From Chryseobacterium sp. SN22 (GTDB lineage: Bacteria > Bacteroidota > Bacteroidia > Flavobacteriales > Weeksellaceae), in the NCBI RefSeq assembly GCF_008329705.1, contig NZ_VTSX01000009.1:62001-126000 (forward strand): 64,000 nucleotides of DNA, given 5' to 3'. Shown piece after piece: positions 8,211-15,622 of this stretch. Under the pieces are notes generated by a model. It saw nothing but the letters and a program-made list of their open reading frames with translations, was not told where the DNA came from and ran no database searches. A program made the translations under genes and the position numbers. How positions within the stretch are numbered: the first letter of the stretch is position 1; every line of letters starts with the position of its first letter.

Positions 8211-8662
8211 TGAATTTTATAAGAAATACAATTGCGGTTATTGTAGGCCTTGGTATTGCAGGGCTTATTATCACTCTTGGCATCAGGATGTTTCCGCAAT
8301 GGGTGACTTTCGAGGCTTTTGCTCCATTCGAGCACTGGCAAAAATTCCTTCAGAGCATGCAGAAAGACGGAGCTTTTTTCGGCTTCCTGCTGTTTATTTC
8401 AGGCCTGGGAACTACCGTTGGCGGTGTGGCGACAGCTATTATCGTTAAGTATGCCAAAGTAGCCTATGCTATCCTTATCGGATTCATCATGCTTTTTATA
8501 GCCATGCTGGACGTTATTGTTTTCCCTTATCATCCTACATTCTATAAAGTATCCATTTTTCTTACTTTTTTTCCTTTTTCGTGGATCGGAGGAAAAATAG
8601 TAGAGGTAATTTATGAAAGGAAGAAGAAAAGAAGGATTGCCGAAAAAATAAATAGGTCATAA
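8210..8662 (+). CDS. Small integral membrane protein coupled to ridA
   Basis: A 150-residue protein with four likely membrane helices (about 5-25, 55-80, 84-105, 112-130) and a very basic cytoplasmic tail (ERKKKRRIAEK). The start codon overlaps the ridA stop codon, so it is expressed in the same operon. No catalytic motif is visible and the family is not recognised. A strong terminator follows directly. Confidence 0.8.
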   Translation: MNFIRNTIAVIVGLGIAGLIITLGIRMFPQWVTFEAFAPFEHWQKFLQSMQKDGAFFGFLLFISGLGTTVGGVATAIIVKYAKVAYAILIGFIMLFIAMLDVIVFPYHPTFYKVSIFLTFFPFSWIGGKIVEVIYERKKKRRIAEKINRS

Positions 8663-8668
8663 AGAATA

Positions 8669-8704
8669 AAAAGCCGCTGCAAATTGGAATTTGCAGCGGC
8701 TTTT
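8669..8704. terminator. Bidirectional terminator between the ridA operon and htrA
   Basis: A long hairpin with arms AAAGCCGCTGCAAATT / GAATTTGCAGCGGCTTTT and a very short loop. It has T-rich flanks on both strands, so it can end both converging transcripts. Confidence 0.85.
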
Positions 8705-8738
8705 GTTAATATAGAAGTGAAAGTTTAGTTTCTCTTAA

Positions 8739-10262
8739 TTAAGGCATTTTAAAGCCTCTCTGATAACCTCTTCCGTAGTCATCCATGTATTTCACCTGTA
8801 CGGTTCCGGAAAACTTATTCAATATATTCTCCACATCTTTTTGTGAATTTACAGGTTTGCCATTGATTTCGGTAATAATGTAGCCGTCTACGATTCCCGC
8901 TTTAGCCATTTCGCTTCCTTCGATTACATTTTTGGCGATGATTCCGCTGTTCAGCCCGTAATAGGCTTTTGTTTTATCATCAATGCTCTGGAAATCGGCT
9001 CCTATTTTTTCGGTTACGCTCAGATCCGCTTTGGTTCTGGTAGAAGTACCGCCTTTCTGGTCTCTTAAAGTAACGCTAGTGGTTGAAGATTTGCCGTTTC
9101 TCATATAAGTTACGTTAACTTTATCTCCCGGACGTTTGCTTCCTATTGCCACTGAAAGATCAGCAAAATCAGTAATGGGTACGGTATCGATCTGGGTAAT
9201 GATATCACCGGTTTTTAGTCCGGCATCTTCTGCACCACTGCTTTCCCCGAATCCTGTTACCAGAACTCCTGAACCGGCTTTATAATTTGTTCTCTTCTCT
9301 TTATTGTAAGCTGCTACCAGCTGATCGTTGGAAAGGTCCAGGGAAGTTACACCCAGGAATCCTCTCTGTACGATTCCGAATTTCTTGATGTCTTCAATAA
9401 TCTTTCTTGCCAGATTGGAAGGAACGGCAAATCCGTAACCCTGATAGTATCCCGTCGTAGACTGGATCGCTGAGTTGATCCCGATCAAATCGCCATTTGT
9501 ATTTACCAATGCTCCGCCTGAATTCCCTGGATTAATGGCCGCATCCGTCTGGATAAAGCTCTCAATCGGGTTGGCCGCTTTGCCCTGTGAGCCCAGGATT
9601 CCGATTCCTCTTCCTTTTGCTGAAACGATTCCGGCTGTTACGGTAGAATTAAGCCCAAGCGGGTTCCCTACAGCCAATACCCATTGTCCTACTTCAATAT
9701 TATCGGAGTTTGCGAAATTTAAGAATGGTAATCCTTTTTCTTCAATTTTCAGTAAGGAAATATCGGTATTAGGGTCAGTACCTACTAGAGTTGCGATGTA
9801 AGATTTTTTGTTGCTTAAAACCACTTCAAGCTTATTGGCTCCTGCCACCACGTGGTTATTGGAAATAATATATCCGTCCGGAGAAACGATTACTCCTGAT
9901 CCCATTCCGGAAGGCATGTTATCGGGAGCCTGTTGTTTCTGTCTCTGTTGGCCTCTTCCTCCGAAAGGATCACCGAAGAAGAAATCGAACATATCCTGCT
10001 CTGAAGCCCTGCTGGTGGATCTGGATTGGTAATTCTTAATGGTAACCACAGCCGGAACGGTTGTCTTGGCTGCTTTTACAAAGTCGTCACCCACTGCAGA
10101 AGAGTTCATCCCTGCAAAAGATACGTTGGAAGCTTTTGTAAAATAGGATTGGTCTGTGCTGTCGGAATGATGATTCAGGTATTGTATTCCACCAACGGCG
10201 GTAGCTCCTGAAATAACACCCACCACAGCAAATGGCAATAGTTTTTTTAAAGTACTCTTCAT
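8739..10262 (-). CDS. htrA: Periplasmic serine protease HtrA/DegP
   Basis: A 507-residue envelope quality-control protease. The N terminus has one hydrophobic segment (residues 9-29) that acts as a signal or anchor. The trypsin-like domain carries the triad His137 (NNHVVAG), Asp167 (NTDISLL) and Ser248 (NPGNSGG). Two PDZ domains follow at about 305-395 and 425-500. A Q/G-rich linker at 100-118 (GGRGQQRQKQQ) fits the LA-loop region. It is a single-gene unit on the minus strand with a promoter candidate at 10321-10347. Confidence 0.95.
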   Translation of the reverse strand: MKSTLKKLLPFAVVGVISGATAVGGIQYLNHHSDSTDQSYFTKASNVSFAGMNSSAVGDDFVKAAKTTVPAVVTIKNYQSRSTSRASEQDMFDFFFGDPFGGRGQQRQKQQAPDNMPSGMGSGVIVSPDGYIISNNHVVAGANKLEVVLSNKKSYIATLVGTDPNTDISLLKIEEKGLPFLNFANSDNIEVGQWVLAVGNPLGLNSTVTAGIVSAKGRGIGILGSQGKAANPIESFIQTDAAINPGNSGGALVNTNGDLIGINSAIQSTTGYYQGYGFAVPSNLARKIIEDIKKFGIVQRGFLGVTSLDLSNDQLVAAYNKEKRTNYKAGSGVLVTGFGESSGAEDAGLKTGDIITQIDTVPITDFADLSVAIGSKRPGDKVNVTYMRNGKSSTTSVTLRDQKGGTSTRTKADLSVTEKIGADFQSIDDKTKAYYGLNSGIIAKNVIEGSEMAKAGIVDGYIITEINGKPVNSQKDVENILNKFSGTVQVKYMDDYGRGYQRGFKMP

Positions 10263-10320
10263 TGTATATCTTTCTTTATTTGATTAATTATCTTATTCAC
10301 TTTTTCGTTTTATTCTAAAA

Positions 10321-10347
10321 CAAATTTAATGCTAAATAGGTATGCAA
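10321..10347 (-). promoter_or_regulatory. Candidate promoter of htrA
   Basis: Minus-strand -7 box TAAATTTG (10321-10328) with a TTG 16 bases upstream of it (10345-10347). It would give a leader of about 52 bases for htrA. Confidence 0.45.
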
Positions 10348-10409
10348 TTAATATACATTGTTTCAATTTTAACTAAAATTTAACGAGAATAGCAATACTT
10401 TATGGATTA

Positions 10410-10535
10410 TGTCATAATTGTTAAAACCCTTATTAACGAATATTAAAAACATATTAAAGACAAAATGTCATAAGTAAGATACAATTGTCATGCTAAAGGT
10501 TAAATCGTCTGTTTTTAAATAGATATAAAATGACA
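10410..10535. promoter_or_regulatory. Repeated TGTCAT motifs between htrA and trhO
   Basis: TGTCAT occurs at 10410-10415, 10466-10471 and 10486-10491, and its complement ATGACA at 10530-10535, all in the 360-base gap between two divergent genes. This may be a cluster of operator half-sites, but no known consensus was recognised. The remainder of the gap is AT-rich without an open frame. Confidence 0.25.
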
Positions 10536-10580
10536 TGAATTCCAGGTTGGGTTTTTTAAATTTAATAAATCTAAAATGTT

Positions 10581-10588
10581 TATCTTTG
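10581..10588 (+). promoter_or_regulatory. -7 box upstream of trhO
   Basis: TATCTTTG followed by CACC, 34 bases before the trhO ATG. No convincing -33 TTG at the usual distance, so possibly an activator-dependent promoter. Confidence 0.5.
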
Positions 10589-10622
10589 CACCTTAATTTT
10601 TCTCACTTAAAACGTTTATAGC

Positions 10623-11990
10623 ATGCAACTGTATAACACCTTAAGCGCAGAAGAAAGAGCTCGACTTATCGATGAGGCCGGAAAAGAGCGCCTTACCCTG
10701 TCTTTCTATGCGTATGCCCGAATTGAAGATCCCAAAAAATTCCGTGACGATTTATTTATAGCCTGGAATGCCCTTGATGCCCTAGGCCGTATTTATGTAG
10801 CCCATGAGGGAATCAATGCCCAGATGAGTGTTCCGGCAGAGAATTTTGAGGCATTCCGCAATACGCTGGAGGAGTACGATTTCATGAAAGGTATCCGGCT
10901 GAATGTTGCCGTAGAGCAGGACAACCATTCCTTTTTAAAATTAACCCTTAAGGTTAGAAATAAAATTGTTGCCGACGGCCTGAATGATGAAACTTTTGAC
11001 GTAACCAATAAAGGGATTCATTTAAGAGCCAGGGAATTCAATAAGCTGCTGGAGGATCCGAATACGATTGTTGTGGATTTCAGAAACCATTACGAAAGTG
11101 AAGTCGGCCATTTTGAAGGGGCTATTACCCCGGATGTAGAAAACTTCAGGGAAAGCCTTCCGGTCATTAACGAACAGCTGCAGAACCACAAAGAAGATAA
11201 GAACCTTCTGATGTACTGTACCGGCGGAATCCGCTGTGAGAAAGCCAGTGCTTATTTTAAGCATCAGGGTTTCAAAAATGTTTTCCAGTTAGAAGGAGGA
11301 ATTATCGAATATACCCGGCAGATTAAGGAAGAAGGGATTGAAAGTAAATTTATAGGGAAGAATTTTGTATTCGACCACCGTCTGGGAGAACGTATTACCG
11401 ATGATATCATTGCCCAATGCCACCAGTGCGGAAAGCCGTGCGATAACCACACCAATTGTGCCAACGATGCGTGCCACCTGCTGTTTATCCAGTGTGACGA
11501 ATGTAAGGCGGCTATGGAAAACTGCTGTTCTACGGAATGTCTGGAAACCATTCATTTGCCTTGGGAAGAGCAGTTGAAATTGAGAAAGGGCCTGCAGGTT
11601 GGAAATAAAGTATTCAGAAAAGGAAAGTCCGAAGCTTTAAAGTTTAAAAAATCCGGAGACCTTCCGAATAAACCTCTGGCTAAAGCGGAAACAAAAGATA
11701 TCCGTCAGAAAATAAAGATCAAAAAAACGTTGATCGGAAAGGCCGAGCATTACTTTACAAAGTCTGAAATTGCACAGTTCCTCATTGAAAGCAACGAACT
11801 GTCTGTAGGGGATAAGGTGCTGATTTCTGGACCTACAACCGGAGAGCAGGAAATTACCGTTACGGAAATCCATGCTAACGGAGGACCTGTAAATACAGCC
11901 GTACCGGGAGACCAGATCACCTTTAAACTTCCGTTCAGGGTGCGTTTGTCTGATAAAGTGTACAAAATTTTACCTTCTGAAAATGCTTAA
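10623..11990 (+). CDS. trhO: tRNA uridine(34) hydroxylase TrhO (rhodanese family) with C-terminal extension
   Basis: TrhO-type proteins hydroxylate U34 of certain tRNAs in an oxygen-dependent step toward 5-oxyacetyl/methoxy-uridine. Residues 1-110 form the N-terminal ferredoxin-like domain (VAHEGINAQMS). Residues about 125-230 form the rhodanese domain with active-site loop MYCTGGIRCEK and catalytic Cys199. A cysteine-rich segment at 260-305 (CHQCGKPCDNHTNC, QCDECKAAMENCCSTEC) is typical of the family. The protein is 455 residues, roughly 100 longer than the E. coli protein. The extra C terminus (VGDKVLISGPTTGEQE, PGDQITFKLPF) looks like the small beta-barrel found at the end of U32 peptidase-family tRNA hydroxylases. 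The next gene begins two bases after its stop. Confidence 0.88.
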   Translation: MQLYNTLSAEERARLIDEAGKERLTLSFYAYARIEDPKKFRDDLFIAWNALDALGRIYVAHEGINAQMSVPAENFEAFRNTLEEYDFMKGIRLNVAVEQDNHSFLKLTLKVRNKIVADGLNDETFDVTNKGIHLRAREFNKLLEDPNTIVVDFRNHYESEVGHFEGAITPDVENFRESLPVINEQLQNHKEDKNLLMYCTGGIRCEKASAYFKHQGFKNVFQLEGGIIEYTRQIKEEGIESKFIGKNFVFDHRLGERITDDIIAQCHQCGKPCDNHTNCANDACHLLFIQCDECKAAMENCCSTECLETIHLPWEEQLKLRKGLQVGNKVFRKGKSEALKFKKSGDLPNKPLAKAETKDIRQKIKIKKTLIGKAEHYFTKSEIAQFLIESNELSVGDKVLISGPTTGEQEITVTEIHANGGPVNTAVPGDQITFKLPFRVRLSDKVYKILPSENA

Positions 11991-11992
11991 TC

Positions 11993-12568
11993 ATGTTGAA
12001 AGCTGAACTCAGAAAAGAATATATGCAAAAAAGAAAAGCCTTGTCTTATGATGAGGCTTTTTTCTTATCTGAAAAGATTTTCAGGAATTTTATTGAATAT
12101 TTTAAACCGCTTCCGGGTCAGAAGGTTCATATTTTTATCCCGATTCAGAAGTTCAGGGAAATTAATACGAAATTGTTCATTGATTATTTTCTCAGTCGGA
12201 AGATCAGGGTTTTTGCCCCTAAAGTGGTCGGTACGGAATTGATCTCTGTCGAAATTTTTGCCGATACAGACTATGAGATCAATACCTGGGATATTTCTGA
12301 GCCGGTTTCTGATGAAGATTCAGGGATTTCGGACTTTGATTTTGTGATTACCCCGCTGTTGTACTGTGACAGTAAAGGAAACAGGGTAGGCTACGGTAAA
12401 GGCTTTTATGACGGATTCTTTGAGAGTATTTCAGTCAGTACAAAAAAAATCGGAGTTAATTATTTTAACCCCGATAAAAATATCGATGACATTTGGGAAA
12501 ACGATATTCCCGTGGACTATCTGGTTACTCCGGATGCTGTGCTGTCTTTTTCAGGCCCGTCCGAATAG
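11993..12568 (+). CDS. 5-formyltetrahydrofolate cyclo-ligase
   Basis: A 191-residue enzyme that uses ATP to convert 5-formyl-THF to 5,10-methenyl-THF, recycling this folate. It shows the N-terminal LRKEYMQKRKALS, the mid segment VITPLLYCDSKGNRVGYGKGFYDGF with the ATP/folate-binding GYGKGFYD motif, and the terminal DYLVTPD. It is in an operon with trhO (2-base gap). Its last 52 bases overlap, in antisense, the 3' end of the lipoprotein gene on the other strand. Confidence 0.92.
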   Translation: MLKAELRKEYMQKRKALSYDEAFFLSEKIFRNFIEYFKPLPGQKVHIFIPIQKFREINTKLFIDYFLSRKIRVFAPKVVGTELISVEIFADTDYEINTWDISEPVSDEDSGISDFDFVITPLLYCDSKGNRVGYGKGFYDGFFESISVSTKKIGVNYFNPDKNIDDIWENDIPVDYLVTPDAVLSFSGPSE

Positions 12569-13098
12569 AATTTAACGAAATAGAACTTGAATTCTTTATT
12601 TTTCTGGTCAGGTTTTGAAACCAGCGTGTATTGTGCATTCCTCTCGAAATTTCCGATTTTCCTATTCTTATCGCCGGTATATTCCACGCTGAATTTGGCA
12701 AAATGCAGGGTGTCTTTTTCCTTTATTTTCTGAAACACATTGATGTTGCTGACTTTTACTTTTTTTACATTCAGGCTTTCCAGTTCTTTAAACAGATCTT
12801 TGAAAGTTGTGGAATCCGATTTCTGGAAGTACTTTTCAATTTTCGAGTAAATGGCCGTATCAATTTCAGTATTTTTTTGTCCGGACAGATAGAGGGTGGA
12901 AAGATCCAGTACATCCTGCACTTTCTGCATGGTAATCGAATTGATTGCCTGGGTGCTGTCCATTTTTACGGTAATGTTGTTGGTATTTCTAAGCTTTTCA
13001 AGATCGCTAGGTCCTGCGTTGTCTTCTTTTTTGACGCAGGAAGTCATGATAATTCCGATAAGTATCGCAAAAAATAAAATATTACTTATTGTTTTCAT
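12517..13098 (-). CDS. Lipoprotein of unknown function
   Basis: A 193-residue protein with a lipoprotein signal peptide (lipobox IMTSC, Cys21). The mature part is mostly polar, with a C-terminal segment (LHFAKFSVEYTGDKNRKIGNF, NAQYTLVSKPDQ) that may form beta strands. Its start overlaps the end of the upstream gene by 17 bases, so the two form an operon and probably act together in the envelope. The end of the gene overlaps the cyclo-ligase gene in a tail-to-tail arrangement. No family recognised. Confidence 0.82.
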   Translation of the reverse strand: MKTISNILFFAILIGIIMTSCVKKEDNAGPSDLEKLRNTNNITVKMDSTQAINSITMQKVQDVLDLSTLYLSGQKNTEIDTAIYSKIEKYFQKSDSTTFKDLFKELESLNVKKVKVSNINVFQKIKEKDTLHFAKFSVEYTGDKNRKIGNFERNAQYTLVSKPDQKNKEFKFYFVKFYSDGPEKDSTASGVTR

Positions 13099-14260
13099 TG
13101 GTTGAGATTTTAAACTTAATAGATACGATCTTTCCTTTTTTATCTTTCTTCATTTCAATCACATTGAGGTTTTTAAGAGATGTGGTCGGCGTTGTCATTA
13201 GCGTAATGTAGTCCTGCTTATCCAACGTTTCAAGACCATATATATCACTGTCATACACCTGTGTAATTACAGCGTTATCGCTGATCCGGTCTTCCAGCTG
13301 CCTTCTTTTCTGACGGATGAGCTTCAGCTGTTCTTCCGGATTTCCCCCGTTGATATCTTTGGTCGAAAAATAATAAAGTGCCATCTTATAATCATCCGGT
13401 TTCAGTTCTATGATCTCCTCTTCCGGAGCATTCTCAAGATTTCTGCTGACTTCGAGATATTCGTAAAAAGGAGAGCTGATCTGCATTTTAAGAATCTTGT
13501 CTTTGGTAGCATACCTAAAACATTCTCCGGGTTTGATGCGGTACAGGATAGGAGATTCGTTTTCTTTGATCACTTTGATTTCAATCTCACGCTGAATGCT
13601 CATGTTCCGGTCGGCATCCGTAAAGCAATACACGTAAGTTTTCTGGAAAATAACATCTTTGAAACCAAGAAGCCCCGTTGCTATAATCAGGATCGCGGTT
13701 ACCAACACCCAGGCATTCTTTCTGAAGAAGTTTTTCTTAGGTTTTTCCGGTTCGGAAATCGTAATCTGAGATGAAGGATTGTTTATATTAACTGTTTGAT
13801 TATCAGTGTATGATTTTTGTAAATCAGCAATTTCATGGCTCCTGTTTTCTGTTTTTATGGGGATGATATCTTCTTTAGGAAGTTCAATAGATGCAGAAAC
13901 TGTTTTTTCAAGCTCTTTTAAATCCTCATCTTCAATTTCTTCATTTTCCTGCAATAATTCTCCGGCAAAAAGATGCTGTTTCTTAAACTCATACCATGAC
14001 TCGTAACCCGCATATATACTGAGTAAGTTGAGCATGTCAATTCGGGGGAGTTTGGTAACCGGGGAATTCTTAAAATAGGTATAAAAAGATTTTTCGCTGA
14101 TGTTTCCTTTTGCCTTTTTTCTGAGGTCTTCCTGAAAATATATAATATCGATGCCCTTCCATTTCGAAATATCGTCATAGGAAGGGGTGTGTTCTTTCAA
14201 ATATTGAGCCTGTACATCCTTTTTCAGCTGCTCAAAATGTAATAAATCTAAATCCGTCAA
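13082..14260 (-). CDS. Putative membrane-anchored protein with N-terminal helix-turn-helix-like domain
   Basis: A 392-residue protein. Residues about 25-95 (ISEKSFYTYFKN, IDMLNLLSIYAGYESWYEF) resemble a short Bacteroidota domain in which a variant HTH is followed by a conserved Y-x-SW-x-F segment. A linker rich in acidic and polar residues follows. One membrane helix is at about 184-204 (AWVLVTAILIIATGLLGF). The periplasmic part (about 205-392) has no recognised fold. Layout suggests an inner-membrane sensor with a cytosolic nucleic-acid-binding or interaction domain, paired with the overlapping lipoprotein gene. This is inference from architecture; the exact family is not identified. Confidence 0.75.
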   Translation of the reverse strand: MTDLDLLHFEQLKKDVQAQYLKEHTPSYDDISKWKGIDIIYFQEDLRKKAKGNISEKSFYTYFKNSPVTKLPRIDMLNLLSIYAGYESWYEFKKQHLFAGELLQENEEIEDEDLKELEKTVSASIELPKEDIIPIKTENRSHEIADLQKSYTDNQTVNINNPSSQITISEPEKPKKNFFRKNAWVLVTAILIIATGLLGFKDVIFQKTYVYCFTDADRNMSIQREIEIKVIKENESPILYRIKPGECFRYATKDKILKMQISSPFYEYLEVSRNLENAPEEEIIELKPDDYKMALYYFSTKDINGGNPEEQLKLIRQKRRQLEDRISDNAVITQVYDSDIYGLETLDKQDYITLMTTPTTSLKNLNVIEMKKDKKGKIVSIKFKISTNENNK

Positions 14261-14320
14261 TGTCTTTTGAAGTGATTAAATTATTGATTATCAGTTATGT
14301 TTAATTGTAAAATGATTTTA

Positions 14321-14351
14321 CAAAGGTATTACAATTATTTTTCATAAACAA
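14321..14351 (-). promoter_or_regulatory. Promoter of the membrane-anchored protein operon
   Basis: Minus-strand TTG (14349-14351, in TTTG context), 20-base spacer, -7 box TACCTTTG (14321-14328), about 60 bases upstream of the ATG. Confidence 0.6.
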
Positions 14352-14366
14352 ATTTTCTATCTGCTA

Positions 14367-14374
14367 TACCTTTG
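14367..14374 (+). promoter_or_regulatory. -7 box of the small lipoprotein gene
   Basis: TACCTTTG, the same sequence as the divergent promoter 40 bases away on the other strand. It lies 70 bases upstream of the ATG at 14445. No clear -33 TTG. Confidence 0.5.
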
Positions 14375-14444
14375 TCTTGTTCAAATAACGGAACAGAGAA
14401 AAGATTTTATAAAACAATATTAACAAAATTAAATTTAATTTATT

Positions 14445-14711
14445 ATGAAAAAGTCATTATTCGTAGCTGCTATCGCTGCAATCTCTCTAGTAGCTTGTAA
14501 AAAAGGTGAAACTACTTCTACAGAAGCTTCTAAAGATTCAGTTGCTGCTGTATCTGATTCAGCTACTACAGCTATCGATTCTACAGCTGATGCTGCTAAA
14601 GATTCAATCAACACTACTACTGAAATCGCTAAAGATTCAGTTAAAGCTGAAGGTAAAGTAGCTAAAGAAGAAATCAAAGCTGAAGAGAAAAAAGAAGAAG
14701 CTAAGAAATAA
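14445..14711 (+). CDS. Small Ala/Lys/Glu/Thr-rich lipoprotein
   Basis: An 88-residue protein with lipobox LVAC (Cys18) after a short hydrophobic signal. The mature part is a low-complexity helix with three copies of AKDS-type units (SKDSVAAVSDSAT, AKDSINTTTE, AKDSVKAEG) and a lysine/glutamate tail. It is probably an abundant lipid-anchored spacer or coiled-coil protein of the envelope; codon use is strongly biased (GCT, AAA), suggesting high expression. Own promoter and terminator, so monocistronic. Confidence 0.85.
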   Translation: MKKSLFVAAIAAISLVACKKGETTSTEASKDSVAAVSDSATTAIDSTADAAKDSINTTTEIAKDSVKAEGKVAKEEIKAEEKKEEAKK

Positions 14712-14733
14712 TTCTGGCTCTGCTAAAATAAAA

Positions 14734-14763
14734 GAACCGTTCACTTTGTGAGCGGTTTTTTTG
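14734..14763 (+). terminator. Terminator of the small lipoprotein gene
   Basis: Stem GAACCGTTCAC / GTGAGCGGTTT with a 3-base loop and seven following T residues. Confidence 0.85.
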
Positions 14764-14788
14764 TCTTTATTTTTATACCGGATCTTCC

Positions 14789-15556
14789 TTAAAATTTCTT
14801 CTGTTTTAAGGTTTCATAGCAGGTAATGGCCACCGCATTGCTCAGATTCAATGAATCAATGCTCCCAGCCATCGGAATCAGTGTATTCTTTCCTTTACCG
14901 ATCCAGAAATCACTTAACCCGGAATGTTCAGTACCGAACAGCACAGCTGATCTTTGTTTGAAATCCCTCATGTAAAGATCCTCCGCGGTTTCATCCATAA
15001 TCGTAGTGTAGATGTTGAAGCGGTTTTCCTGAAGGAATTCCAGTGTTTCATGGTTTTCTGCCTGAAAAACCTGCATTCCGAACAGGCAGCCGACACTTGA
15101 GCGGATTACATTCGGGTTATAGAAATCCGTTTTACCGTCAGCAACAATCAATGCATCAATACCAAAAGCCTCACAGCTTCTGAGAATGGCGCCAAGATTT
15201 CCAGGTTTTTCAACTCCTTCCACAATAATTACAGTAGCATCTTCTTTCGGTTCAAATGATGATAAATCGGATTCTTTAGCTTTATAAATGCCGATGATCC
15301 CTTCAGAAGTTCCACGATAGGCTATTTTTTCATATACTTTATCACTGACAAAATGGATTTTACCTTCCGGCAGCTGCTGCTGAAAAATACTTTCGCAGAC
15401 AAAAAATTCCACAGGCTCGAAACCATATTGCTGCGCCCTGTCGTTTTCCTGCTGTCCTTCCACCACAAAGACACCGGATTTTTTACGGAACCGGTTGTCG
15501 GTAAGGAGTTTGGTAATGTGTTTTACTTTTTCGTTCTGAAAACTTTCTATAACCAT
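14789..15556 (-). CDS. TrmH/SpoU-family RNA 2'-O-methyltransferase
   Basis: A 255-residue SPOUT methyltransferase using SAM. The three family motifs are visible: EKPGNLGAILRSCEAFG (motif 1), VLFGTEHSGLSDFWI (motif 2) and IPMAGSIDSLNLSNAVAI (motif 3, the knot with the SAM site). An N-terminal substrate-binding domain (VFVVEGQQENDRA) is of the RlmB/TrmH rRNA type. The target nucleotide cannot be assigned from sequence. Confidence 0.92.
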   Translation of the reverse strand: MVIESFQNEKVKHITKLLTDNRFRKKSGVFVVEGQQENDRAQQYGFEPVEFFVCESIFQQQLPEGKIHFVSDKVYEKIAYRGTSEGIIGIYKAKESDLSSFEPKEDATVIIVEGVEKPGNLGAILRSCEAFGIDALIVADGKTDFYNPNVIRSSVGCLFGMQVFQAENHETLEFLQENRFNIYTTIMDETAEDLYMRDFKQRSAVLFGTEHSGLSDFWIGKGKNTLIPMAGSIDSLNLSNAVAITCYETLKQKKF

Positions 15557-15588
15557 GCTGCAAAATTAGTCAAAATTTACAGTTAAAT

Positions 15589-15618
15589 AAAAAACCTCAG
15601 GGTTGATCTGAGGTTTTA
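15589..15618 (-). terminator. Terminator of rmuC
   Basis: Stem AAACCTCAG / CTGAGGTTT with a short loop; on the minus strand it is followed by TTTTTTATTT. It lies just after the rmuC stop. Confidence 0.8.
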
Positions 15619-15622
15619 GGTT

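Noticed and set aside
12631..13077. 148-residue hydrophobic frame on the plus strand
   Set aside because: Antisense to the lipoprotein gene; no start context or promoter, and the lipoprotein has a clear lipobox.
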